NCBI RefSeq assembly: GCF_000355765.4
Contig: NZ_CP021106.3
Span: 2,513,137 to 2,577,136 of the forward strand
Reading direction: 5' to 3'
Source of the DNA: Nitrosospira lacus
GTDB lineage: Bacteria; Pseudomonadota; Gammaproteobacteria; Burkholderiales; Nitrosomonadaceae
DNA: 64,000 nt
The position numbers and the translations under genes are program-made. Below, piece by piece: positions 26,369 through 35,403 of the stretch. The notes beneath the pieces are model-generated. The model saw only the letters and a program-made list of their open reading frames with translations. It did no database searches and had not been told where the DNA came from. The number at the start of each line of letters is the position of its first letter. The stretch's first letter is position 1.

Positions 26369-27709
26369 ATGCAAAGAGAAATTGAAGAGAAATCCAGGTA
26401 CGCCGTTGTAGCGGCCGTACAACTACCGGGCGTGAGCGATGACGAGTTTGAGGCGTCGCTGAGCGAGCTGCGCGAACTTGCAAAAACACTGGGGTATGAG
26501 GTCGTCCGCACGTTCGTGCAGAAGCGCTCAAGCTTCGACAGAACGGCATACCTGGGCGTCGGCAAACGGCAGGAAATACGCAGCTTCTTGAACAACGACC
26601 CCCCCGCGTTCGAGGAAATAGTCGCCAACCCTGATAGCCGGGATATCGATATTATCCTGGTCGACCATGAGATTTCGCCATCGCAGGCGCGCAACCTTGA
26701 AAAGGAGGCCGGCTGCGAGGTAATGGACCGCACTATGGTCATTCTCGAAATTTTTCATCGCAACGCCCGCTCTCGTGCTGCGCGCGCCCAGGTGGAGATC
26801 GCGCGCCTCGGGTACATGGCACCGCGCCTGCGCGAGGCGGCGAAGCTTGCGGGGCCGCAAGGGCGGCAGCGCAGCGGCGTCGGCGGCCGGGGAGGCGGCG
26901 AGTCGCACACTGAATTGGATCGACGCAAGATCCGTGACCGCATCGCCGAACTTCAACAGGAAATCGTCGCGATGGAAGTCGAGCGCAAGACGCAGCGTGC
27001 GCGGCGGCAAGAGCGCCAAGGGTTCGCTGGTGTGGCGCTGGTCGGTTATACGAACGCCGGCAAGTCCACCTTGATGCGGGCTCTCACGGGAAGCGAGGTG
27101 CTGGTCGCAAATAAACTCTTCGCTACGCTTGATACCACAGTGCGTGCCCTTAACCCGGAGAGTGTGCCACGCGTGCTCGTCAGTGACACGGTCGGTTTCA
27201 TAAAGAATTTGCCACACGGGCTCGTCGCCTCGTTCAAGTCAACGCTAGACGAAGCGCTTGATGCATCCCTGCTGCTCCATATCATCGATGCAAGCGACCC
27301 CGGGGTTGAGCGCCAGCTTGAGGTCACTGATGAGGTGCTTGAGGAGATCGGTGCGGATGTCGTGCCGCGCATCCGCGTCTTCAACAAGATCGACCACGTC
27401 GGCGACGCAGCGGCGCAAGCTGAGCGAGAAGCGGCCTTGCGGGCACAGTACCCGAATTGCGTCGTGATGAGTGCACGCCGCCCTGACGAAGTCGCGAAGC
27501 TCCGCCAGGCGATCGTCGCGTTTTTCCAGCAGGACTTGGTGGAGGCCGAGCTTTTTCTTCCCTGGTCGGCACAGCAACTGCGCGGGGGAATCTACGCAAG
27601 CTGTCAGGTGCTGGAGGAGTACTCGGACAACGAAGGCGCCTTCTTTCGGGTTCGCGGCGAGCCCAACGCCGTGAAGAACCTGCGCGAGCAATTCAGCCAG
27701 GTGCGATAA
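26369..27709 (+). CDS. hflX: GTPase HflX
   Basis: This 446-residue ribosome-associated GTPase splits stalled or hibernating 70S ribosomes. The N-terminal HflX domain (FVQKRSSFDRTAYLGVGKRQ, DRTMVILEIFHRNARSRAAR), the glycine-rich linker GVGGRGGGESHTELDRR, a coiled coil, and the G domain are in order: G1 GYTNAGKST, G3 DTVGF, G4 NKID. Its codon use is visibly richer in G/C at third positions (runs such as GCGCGCCTGCGCGAGGCGGC) than nearby genes, and it stands apart from hfq, its frequent neighbour. Acquisition by transfer is possible. The start at 26369 is the first ATG after a gap filled by repeat copy A. Confidence 0.93.
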   Translation: MQREIEEKSRYAVVAAVQLPGVSDDEFEASLSELRELAKTLGYEVVRTFVQKRSSFDRTAYLGVGKRQEIRSFLNNDPPAFEEIVANPDSRDIDIILVDHEISPSQARNLEKEAGCEVMDRTMVILEIFHRNARSRAARAQVEIARLGYMAPRLREAAKLAGPQGRQRSGVGGRGGGESHTELDRRKIRDRIAELQQEIVAMEVERKTQRARRQERQGFAGVALVGYTNAGKSTLMRALTGSEVLVANKLFATLDTTVRALNPESVPRVLVSDTVGFIKNLPHGLVASFKSTLDEALDASLLLHIIDASDPGVERQLEVTDEVLEEIGADVVPRIRVFNKIDHVGDAAAQAEREAALRAQYPNCVVMSARRPDEVAKLRQAIVAFFQQDLVEAELFLPWSAQQLRGGIYASCQVLEEYSDNEGAFFRVRGEPNAVKNLREQFSQVR

Positions 27710-27988
27710 ATTCCGAATTGTTTACCGGCTGCCGACCAATCATGATGGAACCGATAGAAAGTAAAGAACGGTAAGCTGTTGGGATGCAATCGCCTGATCA
27801 TTTTCAAACAGCACGGATAGTCAATATTCGACCGGCAGCAACACCAGATAGGTATAAAATGGCTTAAGCCAGACTTGAAAAACTACGGTCAATGGCGGCA
27901 AAAAGTAAAATGATCCAAGTAGGAACCGCTAGTTATCGAGTGGTTGCCTTTGTTACTATGTGAACATCATCAATGCAAGGAGAGCATC

Positions 27989-28060
27989 ATGGCAAAAGGT
28001 CAGCAAAAGAAAACCAAAGAAGCAAAGAAACCTAAAAAGAAACCGACACCTGCTATCTGA
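27989..28060 (+). CDS. Very small lysine-rich protein (23 aa)
   Basis: A 23-codon frame, MAKGQQKKTKEAKKPKKKPT followed by PAI, is preceded by AAGGAG at ideal spacing. Short proteins starting MAKGQ with many Lys residues occur in proteobacteria, usually somewhat longer, so this may be a complete small protein or a shortened one. It would be strongly basic and probably binds nucleic acid, but that is inference. It is too short for routine gene calling. Confidence 0.5.
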   Translation: MAKGQQKKTKEAKKPKKKPTPAI

Positions 28061-28307
28061 CTCGCTCTTGCGCTGAACAGGTCGAGTAACAGGGAAGGAT
28101 GAAGGATATCGCCGATTTGCGATGTCTGGTTATCAAGATTAACTGCCAGTACTAGCCCGGCTTTGAAACGAAAAGTGCTTGAATCGCCGCAAGCCTTTAT
28201 TTCAGACAAATCCTGAGCTTCCCCTCGACTGTCTCCTGCAAGAATTTCCTGACTAAGATAAGTCTGGGGAGGCTCCTGTTTTGGTAGCAATTACAGGAAG
28301 TTGAATT

Positions 28308-28360
28308 GATGGATCTCCAATTGAAGAACAAATCAGCTTTGGTTACCGCTTCATCGGGAG
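28308..28360 (+). pseudogene. Possible remnant of a short-chain dehydrogenase N terminus
   Basis: The frame reads MDLQLKNKSALVTASSGDGG, close to the start of short-chain dehydrogenases (MDLxLKxKxALVTGSSxGIG, the beta1 strand and glycine-rich nucleotide loop). It then turns into unrelated sequence and runs on in frame into the next small gene. Only about 18 residues survive, so this is a tentative fossil. Confidence 0.35.
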
Positions 28361-28404
28361 ATGGCGGTGACTTTCAAATTAAGAAAAGCAAAGGTGGGTT
28401 GAGA

Positions 28405-28776
28405 ATGTCGAAGAAGGTTGAAATCAAATGGTTGAGCGAACCAGAAGAGCACGACTATCAAGCAGCGCTATCGTACCTCTGCCTGCTCTACGACGAACAG
28501 ACAGCCATCACTCATGCGGATAAATTGAAACGCGCATCGATATCGAAGTTCAAGGCAAAAGATATTTTCAGGGCGTCCAATCTATCATTGCTCGGGGTAA
28601 GCAACGCCCATGTCGAAAAAGACCAGCAGAAAATAAAATTGGGGGAGCAGTTATCGCCCCTCCTTCTGACAAGAGATCCGGTTAACGGAAAAGTGATCGT
28701 TGCGGATGGATATCATCGATTATGCGCGGTCTACACCTACGACGAAGATGCTGTCATTCCATGCAAGATCGCGTAA
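28405..28776 (+). CDS. Hypothetical protein with a ParB-like motif
   Basis: The 123-residue product starts at MSKKVEIKW, with AAAGGTGGG ahead of it; a longer in-frame start at 28306 would add the dehydrogenase fossil and is not supported. The C-terminal half has LLLTRDPVNGKVIVADGYHR, then LCAVYTYDEDAVIPCKI, reminiscent of ParB/sulfiredoxin-like folds (xVxDGxHRLxA). The function is unknown. It is followed 10 bases later by the convergent nadB gene. Confidence 0.7.
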   Translation: MSKKVEIKWLSEPEEHDYQAALSYLCLLYDEQTAITHADKLKRASISKFKAKDIFRASNLSLLGVSNAHVEKDQQKIKLGEQLSPLLLTRDPVNGKVIVADGYHRLCAVYTYDEDAVIPCKIA

Positions 28777-28786
28777 TACCCTTACC

Positions 28787-30391
28787 TCAGTTCTGCCGTT
28801 GCAACACCGTATCCCGGGCCTCCGGCAACAGCTCCGGATAATCCCGGCTGTAGTGCAGGCCGCGGCTTTCATGGCGCAGCATGGCACTTTGCACGATCAA
28901 ATCAGCGGTATCCACCAGGTTGCGCAGTTCCAGTAAATCGCTGCTGACACGGAAGTTGGCATAATACTCATTGATTTCCTCATGCAGCAGCTGGATACGA
29001 TGCTGCGCGCGCTGCAGGCGCTTGGTGGTACGGACAATGCCAACATAGCTCCACATGAAACGGCGCAGTTCATCCCAATTGTGCGAGATGACGATTTCTT
29101 CGTCGGCATTGGTGACGCGGCTCTCATCCCACTGCGGCAATTCAACGCCAAGCTGAAAAGGCTGGCCGACGATGTCCTCGGCAGCCGCCTGACCGAATAC
29201 CAGACATTCAAGCAGCGAATTGCTCGCCAGCCGATTGGCGCCATGCAGGCCGGTATGGGCGGTTTCGCCAATCGCATAAAGATTTTCCAGATCCGTCTTG
29301 CCATTCCAGCCGGTAACGATGCCGCCACAGGTATAGTGCGCGGCGGGTACAACGGGGATGGGCTGTCGAGTGATATCGATACCGAATTCCAGGCAGCGGC
29401 TATAAATATTGGGAAAGTGCCCTCTGAGGAAATCCGCTGGCTTGTGAGAAATATCAAGATAAACGCAATCGAGCCCGCGTTTCTTCATTTCGAAGTCGAT
29501 CGCGCGGGCGACGATATCTCTCGGCGCAAGCTCCGCGCGCGAGTCATGCCCCGGCATGAAGCGCGAGCCATCAGGGAGTTTAAGCAAACCGCCCTCACCC
29601 CGCACCGCCTCGCTGATGAGAAACGATTTGGCGTGCGGATGATAAAGACAGGTGGGGTGGAACTGGATGAATTCCATATTGGCCACACGGCAGCCCGCGC
29701 GCCAGCCCATGGCAATGCCATCGCCGGTGGCGGTGTCGGGATTGGTGGTATAGAGATAAACCTTGCCAGCGCCACCTGTGGCCAGTACGGTGCTATTGGC
29801 GCCGATGGTATGGACCTTGCCCGCCGCGCTGTCCAGCACATAGGCACCATGGCAGCTGTTGCTGTTTTTCTTGGCGCGGCCCAGTTTTGCACTGGTAATA
29901 AGATCGATCGCGACATTGTGCTCAAGTACCATGATATTGGGATGTGTGCGCACCTTCTCGGTCAGGGTCCGTTGCACGGCCTGACCGGTCGCATCCGCCG
30001 CATGAATCACTCTTCGCACACTGTGGCCACCTTCCCGCGTCAGGTGATAGCCTGTTTCGTGACCCTCATCGCGGGTAAATGGCACCCCCTGTTCGATCAG
30101 CCACTGAATGGCGCGTGAGCCGTTTTCCACCACGTAACGGGTCACCTCCTCATTGCACAGACCCGCGCCCGCAGTCAACGTATCGCGAATATGGATCTCG
30201 GGCGAATCCTCTTCCGATAATACCGCGGCGATTCCCCCCTGGGCCCAGCCACTGGCGCCGTCCAGCAGCGCCCCTTTTGTGATAAGCCCCACCTTCTTGC
30301 TTTGCGCCAGATTCAGTGCAAGGGTGAGGCCCGCCAGGCCACTACCAATTATCAGCGTATCAAAATGAAGCCGGGGTGCCTGAGTTTGCAT
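28787..30391 (-). CDS. nadB: L-aspartate oxidase
   Basis: This 534-residue FAD enzyme oxidises L-aspartate to iminoaspartate, the first step of NAD synthesis, with NadA as the next enzyme. The FAD-binding motif [15 protein letters not shown] is at residues ~17-31. Family motifs [46 protein letters not shown] and [20 protein letters not shown] are present, with the C-terminal helical bundle. The gene is monocistronic and is separated by 337 bases from the divergent rpoE operon. Confidence 0.96.
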   Translation of the reverse strand: MQTQAPRLHFDTLIIGSGLAGLTLALNLAQSKKVGLITKGALLDGASGWAQGGIAAVLSEEDSPEIHIRDTLTAGAGLCNEEVTRYVVENGSRAIQWLIEQGVPFTRDEGHETGYHLTREGGHSVRRVIHAADATGQAVQRTLTEKVRTHPNIMVLEHNVAIDLITSAKLGRAKKNSNSCHGAYVLDSAAGKVHTIGANSTVLATGGAGKVYLYTTNPDTATGDGIAMGWRAGCRVANMEFIQFHPTCLYHPHAKSFLISEAVRGEGGLLKLPDGSRFMPGHDSRAELAPRDIVARAIDFEMKKRGLDCVYLDISHKPADFLRGHFPNIYSRCLEFGIDITRQPIPVVPAAHYTCGGIVTGWNGKTDLENLYAIGETAHTGLHGANRLASNSLLECLVFGQAAAEDIVGQPFQLGVELPQWDESRVTNADEEIVISHNWDELRRFMWSYVGIVRTTKRLQRAQHRIQLLHEEINEYYANFRVSSDLLELRNLVDTADLIVQSAMLRHESRGLHYSRDYPELLPEARDTVLQRQN

Positions 30392-30573
30392 GAATGATCT
30401 TCCTGAGAGCGAGAAATCATAACAGACTCATTGCATACGTGGCGCTTTGTTGAACTGCTCGTTTCCATCTCATTGCTCCGCTAAGAGCCATGACCGGCAA
30501 TATTCTTCCTCCGCTTGAACTTCATCTTTTCCGTAAATCCGCCACATTTAGGATAATAACCACGTTTTCAAGT

Positions 30574-30601
30574 GAACTAATTTATACAGCCCGTTGTCTC
30601 T
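30574..30601 (+). promoter_or_regulatory. Candidate sigma-E (RpoE/AlgU) promoter
   Basis: GAACTA (30574-30579), 17 bases, then TCTCT (30597-30601) resembles the sigma-E consensus GAACTT-N16/17-TCTGA. It lies 128 bases upstream of rpoE, fitting the usual autoregulation of this operon. A second possible promoter of the housekeeping type (TTGAAC, 17 bases, TATGTC) lies at about 30653-30681. Confidence 0.45.
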
Positions 30602-30728
30602 TGCTACAGAACAGGAACGGCACGCCTTGTGTGTAATTCCCCCATGACCCTTGAACGGGTATACTTGGACAGCTATGTCATAAACGTAGCAATCCAATAC
30701 CAATCATAATATTCAGGGATCAGGCGGG

Positions 30729-31331
30729 ATGGGTGACCGGGAAATTGACCAGCAACTGGTGGAACGCGCGCAACGTGGCGACAAACAGGCGTTCGATCTG
30801 CTGGTGGTCAAATATCAGCGCAAGCTGGCGCGTTTACTGTCGCAATTTATTCGTGATGCGACCGAAGTGGAAGATGTGACCCAGGAAGCCTTTATCAAGG
30901 CTTATCGTGCGCTACCGTCATTCCGCGGCGACAGCGCGTTTTATACCTGGTTGTACAGGATTGGCATTAATACCGCAAAGAATTTTCTGGTGGCCCAGGG
31001 GCGCCGGGCACCGACCACCAGTAATGGATTTGATGCCGAAGATGCCGAAGGCTTCGAGGAAGCCAGCCAGCTTCGGGAAATGAATACGCCGGAAAGCGAA
31101 CTTACCAGCAAGCAGATCGCTCAAACGGTTAATCAGACCTTGGAAGAATTACCTGAGGAATTGCGTACGGCAATTACATTGAGAGAAATTGAGGGGCTGA
31201 GTTATGAGGAAATCGCGGTTATCATGAACTGCCCCATCGGTACGGTGCGATCACGCATATTTCGTGCTCGCGAAGCGATAGCGGAAAAACTACGGCCCCT
31301 ATTGGGGACCGGCAAAGATAAGAGGTGGTAG
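30729..31331 (+). CDS. rpoE: Extracytoplasmic-function sigma factor RpoE (AlgU)
   Basis: This 200-residue sigma-70-family ECF factor controls the envelope-stress response. Region 2 shows FDLLVVKYQRKLARLLSQFI, DVTQEAFIKAYRALPSFRGD and the -10-recognising FYTWLYRIGINTAKNFLV. Region 4 shows LEELPEELRTAITLREIEGL, then SYEEIAVIMNCPIGTVRSRI. It is followed without a gap by rseA, rseB and mucD, the standard order in which RseA (MucA) holds the sigma factor at the membrane until proteolysis releases it. Confidence 0.96.
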   Translation: MGDREIDQQLVERAQRGDKQAFDLLVVKYQRKLARLLSQFIRDATEVEDVTQEAFIKAYRALPSFRGDSAFYTWLYRIGINTAKNFLVAQGRRAPTTSNGFDAEDAEGFEEASQLREMNTPESELTSKQIAQTVNQTLEELPEELRTAITLREIEGLSYEEIAVIMNCPIGTVRSRIFRAREAIAEKLRPLLGTGKDKRW

Positions 31332-31332
31332 C

Positions 31333-31893
31333 ATGAAGAGTCAGATATCGGCATTGATGGATGGTGAGCTGGATGAGGAAGATGCGGCCAGTATAATCAC
31401 TCAACTCAAGAAAACAGAGGAATTACGCGATGAATGGGCAGTTTATCATCTGATTGGCGATGCCATGGGGCGGCCAGAGGCGAGATCCGCGCATATCGCA
31501 CGACGCGTCAGCGCAAGGTTGGCTGTGGAACCGACCGTGCTGGCACCCCGCCCTCAGACGGCAAGGCACAAGTCTAAAGCCTATGCAGTCGCAGCTTCGG
31601 TAGCAGCGGTAGCCGCAGTCGGGTGGATAAGCCTGCAGACCGCAGACCGGTCGGCGGAAAATCTGGCGGCCAGCCAACCGGCTCCCGTAACCCTGGCGGC
31701 AAATGCGCCGATCTCTCACTCAACTGCTGCCGCTGCGCAAACAATCCCTGTCATTTCGGTTTCTGCGCCCGCTCCCGCCCAAATTAACCATTACCTGTTG
31801 GCACATGGTCAATTTTCGCCTAATACGGCGATGCATGGCGTAGCGCCTTATATGCGTACGGTCGCCGAACCGCGCGAAAACTCTGCCAGATGA
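31333..31893 (+). CDS. rseA: Anti-sigma-E factor RseA (MucA)
   Basis: The 186-residue product begins with the sigma-binding domain typical of RseA (SQISALMDGELDEEDAASII, then EWAVYHLIGDAMG). It has one membrane helix near residues 76-95 (AYAVAASVAAVAAVGWISLQ) and an Ala/Pro-rich periplasmic tail. It sequesters RpoE and is degraded stepwise during envelope stress. It starts one base after the rpoE stop, and the rseB ATG overlaps its end by four bases. Confidence 0.9.
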   Translation: MKSQISALMDGELDEEDAASIITQLKKTEELRDEWAVYHLIGDAMGRPEARSAHIARRVSARLAVEPTVLAPRPQTARHKSKAYAVAASVAAVAAVGWISLQTADRSAENLAASQPAPVTLAANAPISHSTAAAAQTIPVISVSAPAPAQINHYLLAHGQFSPNTAMHGVAPYMRTVAEPRENSAR

Positions 31894-32879
31894 CACGGGT
31901 AGCGCTGGCTGCCCTGGTGGTGCTATCTGGCATCATGCAGCCCGTATTCGCCCAACATCCGTCTCGTTCGTCTCCCGAAGCGCTCGAATGGCTGCAAAAG
32001 ATCGCTGCCGCGCCGCGCCAGCACAACTATATCGGCACTTTTGTCTACTCGTCCGGCAATCATATTGAAACATCCCGCATTATTCACTTGGTGGATGCGG
32101 AAGGCGAGCATGAGAAAAGCGAGGTGCTGGACGGCGCTCCGCAGGAAATCGTTCGAAATAACGATGAAATGAGATGCTACATGCCGGAGAGCAAGACTAT
32201 CGTAACCGAAAAACGCTGGCTGCAGAAAGTTTTTCCCGCCTTGCTGCCCCAGCCGTTGAGCAGTCTCGACGATAGCTATATTGTCAAGCTAGGCGGACAA
32301 GAGCGTGTCAGCGATCATGCCTGCCAGATAATCGAACTGGAACCCAGGGACGATAAACGCTATGGCCACAAGTGGTGGGTGGATACTCGTAGCGGCGTGC
32401 TGCTGAAAGCCGCGGTGATGGATAAGGACCGGGTGGTGGAGCAATTTGTTTTCACGCAGTTGAAAATCGGCGTCGAAATCGATAAGGAATCGTTGAAGTC
32501 AAAATATATGGCGAAAGCCGCCGGATGGCGCACTATCAATCTGGTGTCGTCCACCTTGGGAAGCGGCAAGCTCGGCTGGCAGATCAAGGATCCGCCGCCT
32601 GGGTTTAAAAAGGTTATTGAAATGAAACGCAACCTTTCCGGAAAACCGATGCCGGTCGGCCATATCGCGTTATCGGACGGTCTTGCCGCCGTCTCGGTAT
32701 TCATTGAACCGGTATCCGGCCAAGTAGCTCCGCCGGTTGAAGGGCTTTATCGCAGTCGTGGCGCTATCAATATTTACAGCCGTACCGTTGCGGACCATAT
32801 TGTGACGGCGGTTGGCGAAGTGCCGCCAGCCACCGTGATGCAAATCGGCGACTCGGTAGTCAGCCACAGAGTGAAATGA
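31890..32879 (+). CDS. rseB: RseB (MucB), periplasmic protector of RseA
   Basis: This 329-residue secreted protein has the signal segment LAALVVLSGIMQPVFA, the LolA-like N-terminal lipid-binding domain (YIGTFVYSSGNHIETSRIIH, then GAPQEIVRNNDEMRCYMPES) and a smaller C-terminal domain (GDSVVSHRVK end). RseB binds RseA's periplasmic tail and blocks its cleavage until mislocalised lipopolysaccharide or outer-membrane proteins displace it. Translation is probably coupled to rseA (ATGA overlap). Confidence 0.93.
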   Translation: MTRVALAALVVLSGIMQPVFAQHPSRSSPEALEWLQKIAAAPRQHNYIGTFVYSSGNHIETSRIIHLVDAEGEHEKSEVLDGAPQEIVRNNDEMRCYMPESKTIVTEKRWLQKVFPALLPQPLSSLDDSYIVKLGGQERVSDHACQIIELEPRDDKRYGHKWWVDTRSGVLLKAAVMDKDRVVEQFVFTQLKIGVEIDKESLKSKYMAKAAGWRTINLVSSTLGSGKLGWQIKDPPPGFKKVIEMKRNLSGKPMPVGHIALSDGLAAVSVFIEPVSGQVAPPVEGLYRSRGAINIYSRTVADHIVTAVGEVPPATVMQIGDSVVSHRVK

Positions 32880-33117
32880 GGCTTAAATGAGGCACGGATG
32901 CTTTGCATATCCCATATCGGGCCCCGGTTGCGGGGGCATCCGCTAAATTACAGCAATGCATATTGGTTTATTTGCCTAAAGCCGATATAAATCCATTTGG
33001 AATTTCCTTCCCAGCAAACTTGCATGATGGTTGTTCGGTATGATAGGTTGACAACGTTCAGTTGATCATCTCTTAACCGTTTCATATTGTTTATGGTGTC
33101 TTTATCAAAGGCGGAAA

Positions 33118-34530
33118 ATGATAGCTAAATATATTCTGGTGGCGCTGTTCGGATTTTCTACCATAGTCTCTGCACAAACACAGGTATTGCCTGATTTCAC
33201 CAGCATGGTCGAAAAAGAAGGAGCCTCCGTGGTGAATATCAGTACCGTCCAAGCCCCCAGCATGGCCGGTAACCGGGCTTATCCAGGCATGCCGAATATT
33301 CCGGAGGATGATCCTTTTTTTGAATTCTTTCGCCGCTACATGCCTCCTCATGGCGCTCCCAGAGATTTCGAATCAAAATCACTGGGTTCGGGCTTCATCA
33401 TTACCTCGGATGGGTACATCCTGACCAACACACACCTCGTGGATACCGCCGAGGAAATTACCGTAAAACTTACCGACAAGCGCGAATTCCGCGCCAAGCT
33501 GATCGGTGCCGACCGCAAGACCGATATAGCGCTCCTTAAAATCGATGCCACCGGCTTGCCCAAGGTGACACAGGGCGATCCAAACAAACTCAAGGTAGGC
33601 GAATGGGTGGTGGCGATCGGCTCGCCTTTCGGATTTGAAAACAGCGTGACCGCCGGTATTGTCAGCGCTAAAGGGCGGTCGCTGGCGCAAGAGAATTTCG
33701 TGCCCTTTATTCAAACTGATGTAGCGATTAATCCCGGTAATTCCGGAGGCCCGCTATTCAACATGAAAGGTGAAGTAGTAGGCATCAATTCACAAATTTA
33801 CAGCCGTACCGGCGGCTTCATGGGATTGTCGTTCGCCATTCCCATTGACGTGGCCACGGATATTTCCAACCAGTTGATTGCCCACGGGAAAGTGAGCCGC
33901 GGCAGAATAGGTGTGCTGATCCAGGAGGTAACCAAGGAACTCGCCGAATCCTTCGGATTGCCCAAACCGCATGGTGCACTGGTTGCATCGGTGCAAAAGG
34001 ATGGGCCCGCGGATAAAGCGGGCATTGAAGCAAGAGATGTTATTCTGAAATTCGATGGTAAACCTGTAAATGCCTCGGGCGACCTGCCGCGCATCGTGGG
34101 TTCCACCAAACCGGGATCAAAGGTGCAGGTACAGGTATGGCGGAATGGCTCCACCAAAGAACTGACGGTCACAGTAGACGAAGTCGCACCGGAGGAAAGA
34201 GTTGCGGGCCGCGCCGGTAAACGGGGCAAGCCATCCGACGCAGCCAATCGCATCGGACTGAGTCTGAGCGAACTTACCGCCGAGCAAAAACAACAGTTGG
34301 ATATAGAAAATGGCCTGCTGGTGGAGGATATGCTGCCAGGTATCGCCAGTCGTGCCGGGGTTCGCCCGGGTGATGTGATCCTCAGCATTAATAACCAGGA
34401 TGTCAAAACCGTTGAGCAGTTCAATCAGTTGCTCAACAAAATCGAGAAGGGGCGCAACATCGCAATACTGGTAAGGCGCGGTGATACAGCGACTTTCATC
34501 ACGATGAAACTCAATGGCGATAACAAGTAG
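33118..34530 (+). CDS. mucD: Periplasmic serine protease MucD/DegP (HtrA family)
   Basis: The 470-residue product has a signal peptide (ILVALFGFSTIVSAQ), a trypsin-like protease domain and two PDZ domains. The catalytic triad is visible: His in ILTNTHLVDTAEEI, Asp in DRKTDIALLKI and Ser in NPGNSGGPLFNM. Acidic and flexible, the segment between residues 50 and 80 (GMPNIPEDDPFFEFFRRYMP) is typical of MucD. It degrades or refolds misfolded envelope proteins and belongs to the sigma-E regulon. AAAGGCGG supports the start. A 238-base gap after rseB may hold a separate promoter. Confidence 0.95.
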   Translation: MIAKYILVALFGFSTIVSAQTQVLPDFTSMVEKEGASVVNISTVQAPSMAGNRAYPGMPNIPEDDPFFEFFRRYMPPHGAPRDFESKSLGSGFIITSDGYILTNTHLVDTAEEITVKLTDKREFRAKLIGADRKTDIALLKIDATGLPKVTQGDPNKLKVGEWVVAIGSPFGFENSVTAGIVSAKGRSLAQENFVPFIQTDVAINPGNSGGPLFNMKGEVVGINSQIYSRTGGFMGLSFAIPIDVATDISNQLIAHGKVSRGRIGVLIQEVTKELAESFGLPKPHGALVASVQKDGPADKAGIEARDVILKFDGKPVNASGDLPRIVGSTKPGSKVQVQVWRNGSTKELTVTVDEVAPEERVAGRAGKRGKPSDAANRIGLSLSELTAEQKQQLDIENGLLVEDMLPGIASRAGVRPGDVILSINNQDVKTVEQFNQLLNKIEKGRNIAILVRRGDTATFITMKLNGDNK

Positions 34531-34792
34531 CGTGCCTGCTCCCGATCCAGTGGAACTGACCGTGTACGGCCGGGAACATTGCCATCTCTGTCACGACATG
34601 ATTGCTGCCCTGCAGAAATTGCAGGCGCGGCTTTCTTTCCACCTCAAAGTGGTGGATGTGGACAGCGACGCGGATCTCAAGTCACGTTATGGCGAACGCG
34701 TCCCTGTGTTGGTGTCGGGAGGGCAGGAAATTTGTCATTATCATTTTGATCCTGTGGCGCTGGCCCGGATCTTTCCTCAGATCACCGTATAA
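34514..34792 (+). CDS. Glutaredoxin-like thiol protein (DUF836 family)
   Basis: This 92-residue thioredoxin-fold protein carries a CxxC motif in YGREHCHLCHDMIAAL, the cis-proline loop ERVPVLVSGG, and ends with DPVALARIF. Similar small proteins often follow mucD and precede lepA in beta- and gammaproteobacteria. It overlaps the mucD end by 17 bases, so it is probably co-translated with it. A cytoplasmic thiol-disulfide role is inferred. Confidence 0.87.
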   Translation: MAITSSVPAPDPVELTVYGREHCHLCHDMIAALQKLQARLSFHLKVVDVDSDADLKSRYGERVPVLVSGGQEICHYHFDPVALARIFPQITV

Positions 34793-34826
34793 TGGCCCCT
34801 GCGAAGGCTGGGTAAATATCCAGGTT

Positions 34827-34980
34827 AGCAGCTTGTCAAACTTAAGGAATCAAAGCGGGAAAGCGCTGGATGAGGAGAGATTTTGAAGACCAATCCTTGT
34901 TCTATCGACTAAAAAAGGCGGAATATAGACCGGCCAGACGCTTCTACAGCCGATTTCCTTTAGGTTCGATCGGTTGCCAG
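34827..34980 (+). repeat. Repeat family 1, copy B
   Basis: This 154-bp element begins AGCAGCTTGTCAAACTTAAG and shares GATTTTGAAGACCAAT, TTGTTCTATCGACT, CGGCCAGACGCTTCTACAGC and the degenerate right end GGTTCGATCGGTTGCCAG with the other copies. It starts 34 bases after the glutaredoxin-like gene. Confidence 0.7.
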
Positions 34981-35079
34981 ATGCTTATTTTGCCAAAATT
35001 CGCTAAAATGCATACTTCTTGATTAAAACAGGGACTGCCGGATATGGGCAGAACTTGCGGTGAATTGGCCATAAGTTTT

Positions 35080-35107
35080 AAAAAGGGCACAGCATGTGCC
35101 CTTTTTT
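35080..35107 (+). terminator. Rho-independent terminator of the mucD operon
   Basis: AAAAAGGGCACA (35080-35091), loop GCA, TGTGCCC and six T form a near-perfect terminator. It lies downstream of the glutaredoxin-like gene and repeat copy B, before lepA. Confidence 0.85.
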
Positions 35108-35162
35108 AGTTATCACCGTGCCATCCGGCCAACACCTTCTTTGATTATCCCGCCTCTGATCG

Positions 35163-35403
35163 ATGATCCTAAATCCCGCAGTTGACCGCTCATTTTTTCA
35201 TTTAATGACTCGTAATGGCTTTTTTCTTCACTGGCTCTTTACTTTTATGGTGAGTTCACTACAGGACGGAGTGTGCGGTTTTTGCGGCACAGGGTTGCGT
35301 TGCAAATCCTTGGAATGGAATGATCCTTCCGCGCCGTTGCGCCTTGCCCTGAACCCTAAAAACCGCACATTCCACCCCGTCCAACTGCCGAACTTAGGAT
35401 GAT
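35163..35403 (+). repeat. Repeat family 2, full-length copy reaching the lepA start
   Basis: The left end ATGATCCTAAATCCCGCAGT and the inverted right end (read from 35403 on the minus strand) ATCATCCTAAGTTCGGCAGT agree at most positions, giving terminal inverted repeats of about 22 bp. Inside, GGACGGAGTGTGCGGTTTTT (35257-35277 region) faces its complement AAAAACCGCACATTCCACCC near 35358, so the element can fold into a large hairpin. A related copy occurs at 51668-51921 and a fragment at 963-1012. Confidence 0.7.

Noticed and set aside
28982-30118. 378-codon open frame on the plus strand
   Set aside because: It is antisense to nadB, which has all family motifs in its own frame.
35163-35400. 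79-codon frame upstream of lepA
   Set aside because: It lies wholly inside the family 2 repeat; its similarity to the translated copy near 51.8 kb reflects shared repeat DNA, not a protein.
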